From assembly GCF_020360975.1 (NCBI RefSeq), contig NW_025408677.1, positions 930,001 to 994,000 of the forward strand: a stretch of DNA of 64,000 nucleotides. The letters run 5' to 3'. The DNA comes from Hirsutella rhossiliensis. Taxonomy: Eukaryota > Ascomycota > Sordariomycetes > Hypocreales > Ophiocordycipitaceae. Below are positions 35,787 through 47,380 of the stretch, piece by piece. The translations under genes and the position numbers were made by a program. Below the pieces are notes generated by a model. That model was given only the letters and a program-made list of their open reading frames with translations. It did not search any database and was not told where the DNA came from. Within the stretch, counting starts at the first letter, position 1; each line of letters begins with the position of its first letter.

Positions 35787-36450
35787 TTTATACTATATTA
35801 AAGCCGCTAAAATTACGACTAATATACCTTACCTAGCTATAATAATAGAGATAGTATAAGGAAAGTTAGCTAACTATTATAAGCTTAAAGAAGATTTACT
35901 TATTTATTTAGCCGCGATAGTTTTAAATCTTTCTTTTAAGTAAATATATATAAAAAAGACCTAAGAAGATAAGTAAGAGTAGATTAAAAGAGTAAAGGCT
36001 TATATTAAGTAGTTATAAAGAGATAAATATAAACCGGCCTTATAGTACTATATTACTAGACTAATTCCTAAATAAAGGCTAGATATAAAACGGCTAAATA
36101 GATATAAAATATAGATAAAAAATTAGAAAGCTATAATTTTTAGTAAAGATAATAATAAGTATAATATATACTATCGCGAACCTATAATTATAGTATTAGA
36201 TCCGCTTAAATAATAGCTAGATCTAGTATAGCGGCGACGATTTCCTAGCCTATCTTTAATAGCTATAAATATTCTATTAATTACGCCGATATTAGTAAAA
36301 ATAAAGTAACTCTTCTTTAAAGCTAAGTTATTAGTAACTAATTAGTAAGGTTTTATTAATATTAAAATACTTAATCTTCTAAAATCCCTTAGGTCTTAGG
36401 ATAATAGCTTACTAATATTTTTAATAGAAGTAAGTTCCTAACTAATAAAA
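35787..36450 (+). pseudogene. hAT transposase, C-terminal part with dimerisation domain
   Basis: Resumes the frame broken at 22490: YYIKAAKITTNIPYLA, then YYKLKEDLLIYLAAIVLNPSF. The hATC dimerisation region at about 36199-36440 reads DPLK, RRRFPSLSL, INILLI, LFFKAKLLV and NLLKSLRS. These match the consensus order of fungal hAT elements (DPL-WW, RRFP-LS-MA, A--RLFS-AK, LK-W). Stops are RIP-type. Together with 21440-22490 it gives about 700 codons, normal for hAT. Confidence 0.78.
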
Positions 36451-36459
36451 TAGAGACTA

Positions 36460-38660
36460 GCTTCTTATAAGTATATTTTAAGTATTAATATATAGATAGT
36501 AATTATAATACTATTAAACGTATTAGCTTTAAAGCCTAAGGTTTAAGTCTTAAGGATAAAAGTTAATATCGGCTTAGTAAAATATAATATATTAAAGTAA
36601 TAAGGGATTTATAGGTATATAGATAGCTTAAAGCGGAAATAATATCTTAACTTTAATTATATATACTAAGCCTATATTTTATATATCGCACTAATAGTAT
36701 AAACTATAGTTTATAATATAGTATAGTTTATTACTAATAAATAAATAAATAGTTTAGTTTAGCTATTTAATTTAAACTAATATTTTAGTTTAACTATATA
36801 AGCTAGTACTACTAGTTTAGTGCGCCTAGGCTAAGTATACTAATAGTTTAGTCTAGTAGCGTTATATATATTAAAGGGGCCGTTTAAGGTATTTATATAT
36901 ATTACTTATACTATTAAGAGCCTTATTTTTAAGCTACGCTTAAATAGTCTATAAGCTAAAAGGGACCGCTTTATATATTACTAAGCTTAGAAAAATAGCT
37001 ATTATTAAAATAAAACGCACCTATAGGTAGTAACTACCCTTAAGACTAATAAAGGCAAAGTTAAAGTATCTTACTTTATAAAGTTTCTTTTTTAGTTTAA
37101 ATAAGCGTTAGTTAAATACTATATTAAGGAGTAGTCTATATTAATATAAAGTAGAAATAAATACTACCTTTAAGTAAGGTAGTAGCTTTATTTAGCTTAA
37201 GGATATTCTAATAGAGTCTATATAAAGTAATAGTTTATATTTCTTAATAGTACTCTTATTTATTATAAAGTAGTATATTAATATATATTTATAGTTAATA
37301 ATTCTTAAATTTTTAATCCCTTAAGCTAGGTATATCTAACTATTATAAACCTAATATATATATAACTCTTTAGATTCCTTTAATAATATACTAAATCTAG
37401 TAATCTATAAATAATTTATCCTTTATTTAAGTAACCTATTCCTTTTATTAACCTAGGCCTAGATACTAATATTAGAAAGTAAGTACTAGTTTAATTTTCT
37501 CTTAAGGGAAGTAAGGTACTAATTAAGTATATCTATATATTAAAGGCGGTTAAAGAACTATATTAATAGCCTTTAATAAAAGCAATAGCTTTAACCTAGT
37601 TTAATATAGATAATATAAGACTTATTCCTTTATTTAGTTATAACGTTAAAAATAGGATTAATATTAACTTTAATAGCCTTTTATTTATAGTCTTATCTTA
37701 TAAGAATTATATATATTAAGGGGTTTACTTTATTTAAATCTTTATATACTATTGACTCTTAGTTAAGCTTTACTTTATAGCCTAGCTATATTATAATTAG
37801 TAGAGAATTATAAATAGGAATTAAACTTAATTTACCTTTTACTTTACTATAATTTTAAGCGTAGCGTTATTATAAGATCTTTTTTTTTTAGCTTATATTA
37901 CTTATAGGCCCTTTATAGAGGTTATTCCTAGCTAAGTCTTTCCCCCCTCCTTATCTTTTTTAAGGTCGATATTATAAGACGGTACTTACTTAAAAGGTAT
38001 ACTTAGATACGCCTTTAGTAAAGTATTTAAAAGATATAAAGGCAATAACCTAGCGTTCTATAAGCGGCGATAAAAACCTATAGCTATAAGTATAATTATA
38101 AGGTTAAAGGTCGCGGGGTAAAAGTTATAAGGCTCTTAAAAGTAGTATTAGTTAAAAAACGATATCCTAAATTAAAAAACTTAAGCTTACCGTTAACGAA
38201 ATATATATACTACTACCTAAGCGTTAATAGGTTATATAATATTATAAATAGATAAAGATATCTTATAGCCTTATTCTTAGTAGAAAATCGCGGGTAGGGG
38301 TTTTATAATCTCGCGAATATTAATAAAGGTTTATCCGCTTTAAAATCCCCCTTAAAATAAAGCCTAACTAAGAGTAAGGCTAAAATTATAGACCTAAGCG
38401 CTAAGGGTATTATATATATTATTATATAATATCGCTATTTTTATCTTTCGCGTAATAAAGCTATATTATATTTTTCTCTTACTTCTTAACGCTATATCTT
38501 ATATTTAAAACCAATGTATTTTAATTTTTTAATAAAACCTTACCTTAGAGAATATTACTTAGCTTAATCTTAATATAAAACCCTTATATACTTATAAGGT
38601 TAAGGTAGACGCCTTTTATTACTATTATATAAGCTTACCTTAAGGTACTAGTACGTCCCT
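36460..38660. other. RIP-saturated sequence after the hAT gene
   Basis: 36690-36860 is rich in TAGTTTAG/TAAACTA motifs in both orientations and may be the right subterminal region of the hAT element. The rest shows no motif, terminal repeat or long frame that I can name. Confidence 0.4.
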
Positions 38661-38664
38661 TTAC

Positions 38665-38845
38665 TTTATACTCCCTCTCTACCTTACGTTCCCTTTATAT
38701 CTTACGCTTTATCTTTATCTTATACTCCCTCTCCGCGTTATACTCTCGCCGCGTTATACTTACTATAATATATACTCTCTCCGCCTTATACCTTCTCTAC
38801 TCCTTACGCTAAGTCTCTCTACCTTACGCTCTATACTTCTAGGAT
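38665..38845. repeat. Degenerate minisatellite (CTCTCYRCCTTACGCT-like)
   Basis: About ten imperfect repeats of pyrimidine-rich units such as CTCCCTCTCCGCGTTATA and CTCTCTACCTTACGCT, varying by RIP-type changes and unit length. Confidence 0.6.
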
Positions 38846-38971
38846 CTAGCTTAGTAGGTAGTTATTTCTAATCTTATTCTTTACTAGTAATTCTCTAGGT
38901 TACTATAAGTATAAATCTAATTTCTTACCCTCTTTTCTTTTAAGATAGAGTTTAAGGTCTTTAATTAGTTT

Positions 38972-39510
38972 AGGCTATATAGCTTAGGTTTATTTAAAAT
39001 CTATAGCGAGCTATATAAGTTTAAGCGAGCTCTTATTAAATACGCTACTATAAGTAATAGTTCGATCGGCCTAGATACGTTTATCGATTAAGAGGAGGGC
39101 TATCGCTATATTACTTTAGAAGTTATAAGCGGTAATAAAACTAAAGTTAAGTTAAAGGAGCTAATAGTTAAGCAGCGCGCTATTATATATCGTAGAACTA
39201 CTACTAAGTATAGAGGAGAAATATAGCTATAGCGAGTTATTTATAGTATAAGACGGCGCGGTATAGGAATATAAGATATATAAAACTAAATCTAGGTTCT
39301 TAATAATAATAGTAATCTAATAATAATATAGCGTAAAGAGATATATTAAAGTAAGCGTAGCTTCTAGCCCTATAATATAGATCTACGTAGGTATAGAGAA
39401 CTAGCGGCTAGGCATCGACTTATAAGTAGCTTTATTAAAGATAACGATATTATTATACTATATAGCTTACGCGGCCTTATCCTCCTCTTTATTACTCTTA
39501 GTTAGGTATA
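38972..39510 (+). pseudogene. Unrecognised degraded coding region
   Basis: One + strand frame runs about 180 codons with only TAA/TAG stops and a non-random, charged composition. It opens with LGLFKIYSELYKFKRALIKY, continues with YRYITLEV and later RELAARHRLISSF. The first 50 codons are fully open. I do not recognise the family. It may be a transposon ORF or a trapped host gene. It lies between a minisatellite and unassigned DNA. Confidence 0.35.
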
Positions 39511-40695
39511 GTTTAAATAAGGAGGCTAGATATAGCCTTAAGGTATTAGGATATTTAAGAAGGCTAATATACGATCGCTTAGCGTATTACTTACGTTTTT
39601 AGGGGGTTTTTAGCTTTATATAAGTAGCGGAGAAATAGATAGTTAAAGAAGCTATATAAGAGATAGTAGTTATAGGAGCGTAGGTTATAAGAAACTAGCT
39701 ATTCCCTTTTAAAGTTAACGGACTAAGTATATCTAAGGATCTAAGCTATCCCTAGAATTATATAATCGCTTAAAGATCCTAGGGTAATAGTCTTAATAAG
39801 TACTCTTACGTAAATACGCGTGCTTTTTTTAAATTCTCTTTAATCTCTTTATATTATTCCTAAGACCTAGTTCTATATATTATCCTCTATAGCTTAATTA
39901 TATAGCTTCCTAGATTCTATTATATCCTTTACTTATTTAGAAAAAGCAAAATATACCTTTATTAGCTTATATAGGGCCCTATTACGAGCCTTTATAGTAA
40001 GCTTTTCGAAAGTAAGGTTATTTACTTTATTAATATCCTTTTTAAAGAAGCGTTAGGTTTAAATAATTAAGGATAATAGTAGGAACTTATATAAATAATT
40101 CTACTTTAATAAAATAAACTATAAGTAAGAGTTCTTATAAGCCTATAAGATTTTCCTATTAATATCTAAATTACTTAAGTTTTAATATCTACTATCTTAA
40201 CGTTTTAGTCCTTAAAGACCTATTAGTACTATATCTATATATATTAATAGCTCTAGTATTATTACTTTAGCTAGAATTCGCGGTAACTAGTTTACTAACT
40301 CGGCCTTACTTTATTTAATACTCTAGAGTATTAAGGAAACTTAATAGCTATATAAGACTAAACTAAGATAGTAAAACTATATCTTTACCTATAATTATAT
40401 AGTTAAGAGCTATAATTACTTTATTTATATTAAGGTTTATAATAGAGACCTTAGGCGGAATTATTATTATATAAAGGAAGGATATCTATATATCGAGTAT
40501 TAGCTCCTAAGTTTAAAAAAAGAATTAAATTAAGTCGTCCTTAATAAATTTATAATAGAAAATAAGTACTTAGCTTAATATTTTCTTTCTTTTAGCCCTT
40601 TTTATAATAATAGTATTTTTGTTCTTACTTATATCTTATAAGGTCCTTATTTATACTTTCTATAGTAATAGACTTAATAAGTTTATAGATATTAA

Positions 40696-40774
40696 TACCT
40701 TATTATAGCCTAATACTATAGCTCTATATATATAAATTAGTATTTAAGAGCTATTATAAGGCGCGCTAGATATA
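40696..40774 (+). repeat. 79-bp dispersed repeat, copy 1
   Basis: Identical to 41119-41197 apart from one A/G difference. The flanks of this copy show no clear duplication. Confidence 0.75.
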
Positions 40775-41118
40775 CTTAGTAGATAATTATATATTATAAT
40801 ATTACCCTCTTAGTTATATCTTATAGTATATTTACATCTATTAAGTATAAGTAAGGTTATAAAGTTAAATATATCGTTATAGGTTATATATAAGGCGGTA
40901 TATATTAGTCGATTAGCTAATAGTGCGCTAACTTATAGTTATATAATTTAAGTTAAATACTTACTTATAGTTTTAATATTACTATTAAATAACGCTAGTT
41001 CGGCTAGAGCTATAGCTAGTTTATTAATCTTATTATACGATATCTTTAATAATAAATCTAACCCTTTATTAAGGAGTAATTTAAAAGTTATAACCTAATA
41101 AGTTTCCCTATAAGCCTA

Positions 41119-41197
41119 TACCTTATTATAGCCTAATACTATAGCTCTATATATATAAATTAGTATTTAAGAGCTATTATAGGGCGCGCTAGATATA
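41119..41197 (+). repeat. 79-bp dispersed repeat, copy 2, with flanking direct repeats
   Basis: Flanked within 1-2 bases by a 15-bp direct repeat, GTTTCCYTATAAGCC, at 41102-41116 and 41199-41213 (one C/T difference). This is the shape of a small retroposed sequence with a long target duplication. I do not recognise an RNA gene in it. Confidence 0.65.
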
Positions 41198-41620
41198 GGT
41201 TTCCTTATAAGCCCCCTCTAAATAACTATACCTAGTTAAATCCTTTAAAAAGGCCCTCTATATAAATAGTAGGTTTATAGTTTTATATCTTAAAGTACTA
41301 TTATCTATTTTAAGTTTTAGTTCTTAGGGACTAGGTATATTTTAAAGGTTATTAATATTAAAGTTTTACCTAAGCTAATATTCTTAGATAAACTTATTTA
41401 GTATCCTATATTACGCTTATACTAAATAATCTAAGGATTAAGTATATAGGAAAAATAAAGTATAATTAAACGATAGTACTTAATCTCTACTAACGGTAAA
41501 AAGGTATAATATTTATCCTTAGACTAAACCTTAATTAACTATAAAGCTAAACTATAGTACTAGGTCTACTTATAGATACTTAAAGGTTAGTTTAATAAAG
41601 TAGCTATAAAGGGGTAGCTA

Positions 41621-41784
41621 TAAGGAAGAGGTACTATAAAGAAGAGGTACTATAGGGAAGTAGGGCTATAGAAAAGGGGGTATAGTAAAGAAGGAGTATT
41701 ATAAAAAAGGGGTACTTTAAAGAAGAGGTACTATAAGGAAGAGGTACTATAAGGAATAGGTATTATAAGGAAGGGGTATTATTA
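41621..41784. repeat. 16-bp minisatellite (GAAGAGGTACTATAAG unit)
   Basis: About ten tandem units of 15-18 bp. The last four keep a strict 16-bp period. Units differ by C/T, G/A and small indels, as in an old RIP-mutated array. Confidence 0.8.
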
Positions 41785-41892
41785 AGAGTATAGGAGTACT
41801 TAGCGGCTAGTACTATATAGTATAAACTAAATTTAGCTATTTAGCTACTTTTTCTATTATTTCTTTTATTTTAATTAGTAGCGCTTACTTTA

Positions 41893-42459
41893 TCTTAAGG
41901 TATATAAGTAAAAGCGGAATTTTAGGAAATTAAGGAATTACGTAAGACTACGTAATAGAGAGGAAGAAGGAGTATAAGGTAGGATGTTTAATAGAATTTA
42001 TTAGTAGTATATTAGTATATAGAAGAGGTATTAAAGTTGATTTTTTTTATCTATTTACTAGCGGATATACTATCTTATATAGATAATTATAGCTAAACGG
42101 AAGAACCTTTCGGGATTAGATTTAGGCTGCCGTATAGCCCTAAGACTAACGGATTTAGTAATACCTTAAATATATTAGGAAGTGTCTTAGTTCTACTAAT
42201 ATCCGTGTTTAAAGGAGGTTGGTCGTACTAGTATTCTTAAGAGGTCTTACTTAGTATTCTAAGCTAGCTCTATTTCTTCGATTCCCGATTATACAATAAC
42301 CGGCAACCCGTTTAATATATAATAATATATAAAATAACGAGCGATTCTTTCTCTATAATATAGGATTTTATCTATAACTAATATACTACTTATTAGCTTA
42401 TATAATCGGGAGAGTATATTATAGCTACTTTATTTATAGTAGGAATACCGTTCCTTATA
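41893..42459 (-). repeat. 3' LTR of Copia-Z
   Basis: 567-bp direct repeat of 47381-47948, less RIP-mutated than its partner in several places (keeps CGTGTTT and ACAATAACCGGCAACCCG). Confidence 0.85.
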
Positions 42460-42832
42460 GCCTCCCTTATAGAGTAGATTTATATACTCTTTACTAATTT
42501 ATTTATAGTAGTATATATATAGGGTAAAAACCTTATTTAAGAAAACTATTCTTATACCTTAATAGGATATATAAGAACCTATTCTTTCTTAGGAAAATAA
42601 AATCCTTAGGTATATACTAATAGAAAAATATATAGTAGGAAATATCTATAGTTATAATAATTATTTATAGGATAACCTTATATAAGGTAAACCCTATTAT
42701 TACTAGGAAAATCTTAATAGATAAAAACCTAGTAAATATTTCTCTAGGAAACCTAAAAAGGAAAAACCTAGTAAGGGAAAGATATAGAAAGTATAAGAAA
42801 TATCTAAAAACCCTTTTTAATTGCTTAGGAAC

Positions 42833-43117
42833 TTATACTAAGGATAGACCGTCTCTAAATTTATAGAGTAATATAGGTCTTAATTCCTTTATAAAAATAT
42901 TAGCTATATTATCTTTTAATTTGATATAAAAAACTCTAATTTTCCCTTCTCTTATACTAGTTTTAGTATAGTAATAGGCTAATCTTATATATTTAGACCT
43001 TTTATAAAATTCTAGATTTTCTACTAATTTAATAGTAGTAGTATTATCCGTTAAAATATAAGGTATAGTATTAGGAATCTTAATAGATAGATCCCTAGTA
43101 ATATATTTAAAAAGCAT
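42833..43117 (-). pseudogene. pol: Copia-Z RNase H C-terminus (open remnant)
   Basis: 94 codons remain open: LTDNTTTIKLVEN, then a KYIRLAYYYTKTSIREGKI stretch matching the copia block that reads KHI---YH--RE in active elements. It continues VFYIKLKDNIANIFIKEL, corresponding to D-(I/L)AD--TK-L. RIP changed His, Asp and other codons but left no stop. The apparent Met is internal to the former polyprotein. Confidence 0.75.
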
Positions 43118-43139
43118 ATTTAAATAAATAGCTTTTTTA

Positions 43140-46100
43140 TTTGCCTCCCTAAGGCTAATATACTTTGCTTCGTAGGTAGAAAGGGCAACGGCTTTCTACT
43201 TAGAGTAAGCCTAGCTTATTATATTATTATATATATAAAAACAGTAACCGGAAAAGGATTTTCCGTCCGTTAAATCCGACGCTTAGCTAGAGTCGGTAAA
43301 ACCCTTTATATATAGATAGGTAAAAGGGATATTATAATTATATTTAATCTTTAGGCTAGGAAATTTATTTAAATATTTCTAAATTATATTTAAAGCCTTA
43401 AAATACGTTTAATCGGGCTTAGCCGCGAATCTAGCGTAGGAAATTATAGAATATAAGATATCTAGCCTAGTAAATAAGGCTAAGTATAATAGAGATCCTA
43501 TTTCTTTCTAAAATTGCAATATATCTTCCTTAGAAGGTAATTCCTTTACTTTTATAAGCTTAAAGCCTACTATAGCGGGTAAATTTAAAGTTCCTAAACC
43601 TTCTTTATTAAATTCCTTTAATTTATTTAAGGTATAATTTTCTCAGGATATATATAGCTCTTTACTTTCTCGGTTTAATATAATATTTAGACCTAAGAAG
43701 TCTTTTATATCTCCTAAGATAGTAAAATCTAGGAATTTAGATAATTCTTTAAATAATCTTTCTTTTATTATAGATTTAGAGGGCCCTACTATAAGAAAGT
43801 CGTCGACGTAAATTGCTAAGGCTATACTATAGTCCTTATTTATAAATACTCCTTCGTCTATTAAAAGAGGAAGAAATCCGAGTTTATTTAGTATATTTTT
43901 AAATAATTATACTAAAGCTTAGGACTTTATTTTAGGCTATATAATGCTTTCTTTAGCTTTGCTTTAATTTAACCGGTTTTATATAGGTCTAGGAATTTAG
44001 TTAATTTAATTCCTTTAGCTCTATAAGCTAATCTATATTTTAAATAATATTCTTTAAGAGCGTATTCTTCGTAGCTTATAGGAAGATCAATATATACTTC
44101 GGTATCTATATCGGTATATACGAAGGCATTTACTATATCTATTTATAAAGCTTCGAATTTATAGATAATAGCTAAAATAAGTAGAATTCTAATAGATTTA
44201 GGTCTAGCTATAGTTAAGAAGGTATCTAGGAAATCTAAGCTATAGATCTACTTAAATCCCTATATTACGAAACGGGCTTTATATTTTATTATATTATTTT
44301 AACTATCCTTCTTAATAGTATAGACCTAGCGACCTCCTATAGCCTCCCTATCCCTAGGGAGGCAGGAAAATTCCTAGGTTTTATATTTAATTAGCTAGAT
44401 AATTTCCTTAATTATAGCTTCTTTCTAAAAAGCTATTTTAGGGCTATTTATTGCCTATTTATAGGTCTTTAGAATTTTTAGATCCTAATTTTCTATACTA
44501 GCTAAAACTAACTATATAAAATCGTAGTTTAGAAATAAATTAACGTTAGGGTATTCGATATAGTTAAAATCGAACCCTTCTAGCTTCTTAGGTAATTCTA
44601 CTACTATTTTACTAGTAGTAAGAATAGGATCGTTATTTAAAGACTCTTCTTTTATAAAGGGCGAGGGACTTTTATCTCTAGGTTCTTTAATAGCTTCCTT
44701 TATAAGGATATAGCTTTCTAGCTTATCTTTATTTAAAATAGAATTAAAATCAAAGGTATTATTACTACTAGAGGTTTCTAAACTTTTTATAAATTTATTT
44801 TCTAGTATAGTAATATCTTTAAAGATAGTAATCTTTCTCTTAGAAAGATCCTAGATTTTATAAATATTTTCTAAATAGCCTACTATTATACCCTTAAAAG
44901 CTCTATTATCTAGCTTATCTTTAGGGTCTTTATTTTTATAATATATAAGGCTTCTAAAGGTCTTAATTTTATTTAAGGTCTCGAAGGGTAGTATTATATT
45001 ATCCCTCTTTTCTATAAGACTTTTAAATCCTATCGTAGAATATAGTAATCTATTATATAAATAGGTAGCTATTAAAATAGCTTCTCCCTATAGGTATTTA
45101 AGAAGCTTAGTAGTAAATAAAAGAGCATATACTTTTTCTAATATTATACGATTTATTCTTTTTATTCTACTATTAGATTTAGGCGTCCTAGGAGGACTAG
45201 AATTAAAGGTAATTCCTTCTTTTTCGTAGTAATGCTTTATTTTATATATAAATTCTTTAGTATTATTAGAAAATACTTCTCTAATCCTAGTATTTTTAGG
45301 GTTATTTTCTACCTTATTTTTAAATTCTAGGAACCTATCTAAAGCTTCCCCTTTTCTTCGAAGAAGGTATATTTCTAGATATTAGGTTCCTACGTCTAGG
45401 AAAGAAAAATAATAGTAATATTTATTATAAGTAGGCATTTTAATTAGCCCCTAAATATCTAATACTATTTTTTCTAAATAGGAATAAGACTTATACAAGG
45501 GTTATTTATTAACCTTATTCGTTACTTTAGCTCTAATATATATTTCGCACTGCCTTATTTTACTTTCCTCTTCTAAAAGCATTTTTATATCCTTATTATA
45601 TCTTTTTAATATTTCTTAAATAGCCCTACTATTTATATACCCTAAGCGTAAGTGCTAAGTATAAAAATCTATATCGTTTACTTTTAAAGACGTAATAAGG
45701 ATCGATTAGCTTTCTAATAAAGGTTCTATAGGAATATAATATAATTTATTTCTAAGAAATCCTTTCGTAAGGACCTTAGCCTTATTATCTAATAAAAGGA
45801 CTTTATTTCCTCCTATTAAGGCATAGGTATTATTAAAATAAGATTAGGATAGTATATTTACCCCTAATTTAGGTATATAAAAGCAGTCTCGAAGGATATA
45901 CCTTTTCTATTATATAGGAACTTAAATACTAAGTCCCCCTTTCCTTTTACTAATATAAAGGAAGCTTTTCCCTAGTAAACTTTAGACTTAATTTCTTTAT
46001 AGTTAATAAGGAAATTCTTATTAGATACTATATACCTAGTAGCTTTAGTATTATATATAAAATTAAAGATCCTTTTATTCTTATAACTAGGAAATCCTCT

Positions 46101-46450
46101 TTCTCTTACCTTTAAGACTAATTCCTTTATTTTAGGAATCGAGGCTTTTAGAGGTCTTAAAGGAGAGTCTTTATTAGCTTCTACTATAGGGGTAATTATA
46201 GAGGTTAAAATTACCTCTAAATCCTTAGATATATATATAGGGGTCGGAGCCCTAAAGAGGTCTATAAGGTCGATATCTAGGTCTATATTTTCTTCTTATA
46301 AAGCTATATTTAAGACCTTATTACTATCTTCCGAATCGGACTCTAGCTTAGTAATTCGAGCCTTCCTTCTTTTATTAGTAGTAGAAATACTATTAAAAGG
46401 GGATTTCTTCCTAGAAGAAGAAGAAGAAGAAGATTTTCTTTTCTTAGAAA
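43140..46450 (-). pseudogene. pol: Copia-Z RT, integrase and protease
   Basis: The RT active site reads AIYVDDF at 43793-43816 on the minus strand. Sequence upstream aligns by order with the RT fingers, an acidic Ser/Glu-rich linker (about 44.6-44.8 kb), and integrase (about 45-45.9 kb). Frames are cut by TAA/TAG, and no catalytic integrase residues were placed with certainty. Confidence 0.65.
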
Positions 46451-46459
46451 TTTAAGTCC

Positions 46460-47360
46460 TATCGTCCTTTTTTCCTTTATTTAATACCTAATAAGCGGGA
46501 GCCTTATTTAGGTATAATTTATAGTAATTTACTATAAAATGCCCTGGTTTTTTATATTCCTTATAATACGGAGTATCTATAGAATTTCTATAGGATTTCT
46601 AAGGCTTCCTTTATATTAAGAAGGCTTTCTCCGAAGATTTATCTATATCCTTTATTCTTCTAGCTTCGTCTAAAAGACTAGCTATAAGGGATTTAAGGGT
46701 AAACGCCGTAGAATTATACCTAAGGCTCTACGTAATATTTATAATATAGCTTCTAAATTCCTTATTAAGGCAATTAAGAATCTATACTATAAGGATTACT
46801 TCTAAAATTTCTATATTACGGAATTTTAAATCCTTATAGATTTCCTCTACCTTATAAAGGTATTTCTCTAAATTAGAGCTTAAGGGACTAAGATTAAAGA
46901 GCTGCTTTATAAGTAAATAATTTAACGAGAAATTCGACGGATTATATAGCTTTATAAGCTTATCCTAAGTAGCTTTAGTATTTATTAAATGCTTAATTTA
47001 TATTAAAGGGCTATCTTTAACTTAAAGAAAAATCTAGGATAAAGCTTCTATAGTCTTTATATAATTTTCTTACTCTAAGGTAGTAATAAGCTTTTCCTTA
47101 GTAAGGATAGCTCTTATCCTCGTAGTCTAAAGAGTATAATTTAAATTCCCCTTAAGTCTAGAGAATTTATATTCTTTTTATCTACTTATTTTATATAAAT
47201 TTATATTATTTCGTTCGTAGGGATTAAGAAGTCTAGACGGGAGTTTAAGAGTATAGGAAGGTAGAAGAAGTCGTTAGGGGGATTTTCGAGAGGAATTTTA
47301 GTTGAATATTTCGACGAGGAATTTTAAAGGTATAAGTAGTTAATTTCCTAGCTTAAAAGG
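46460..47360 (-). pseudogene. gag: Copia-Z gag
   Basis: Zinc knuckle at 46524-46565 on the minus strand: Y-K-E-Y-K-K-P-G-H-F-I-V-N-Y. The three Tyr codons are one RIP step from Cys, giving C-x2-C-x4-H-x4-C with the His intact. A run of GAA/GAAG repeats (about 46400-46440, + strand) marks a Ser/Phe-rich or Glu-poor linker just downstream. Confidence 0.65.
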
Positions 47361-47365
47361 AGTAA

Positions 47366-47380
47366 GCTAGGCTTATAACC
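47366..47380 (-). other. Primer binding site of Copia-Z (half-tRNA type)
   Basis: The minus strand directly after the 5' LTR reads GGTTATAAGCCTAGC. Undoing one TG to TA change gives GGTTATGAGCC, complementary to the initiator tRNA-Met anticodon arm, as in Copia-X. Confidence 0.58.

Larger units (their letters stand above)
39511..41620. other. RIP-saturated sequence with two copies of a 79-bp repeat
   Basis: No identifiable gene. A minus-strand frame at about 39630-40010 shows only RIP-type stops but no motif that I know. The 79-bp repeat is listed separately. Confidence 0.4.

Noticed and set aside
5490..36860. Precise hAT ends and 8-bp duplication at about 5.49 and 36.86 kb (ACCGTTTA/GCCGTTTA)
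   Set aside because: The putative duplication differs at a site not explained by CpA-type RIP, and the adjacent sequences do not form inverted repeats.
40696..41197. 79-bp repeat as a tRNA gene
   Set aside because: No A/B box, anticodon arm or acceptor pairing could be found, even allowing for RIP changes.
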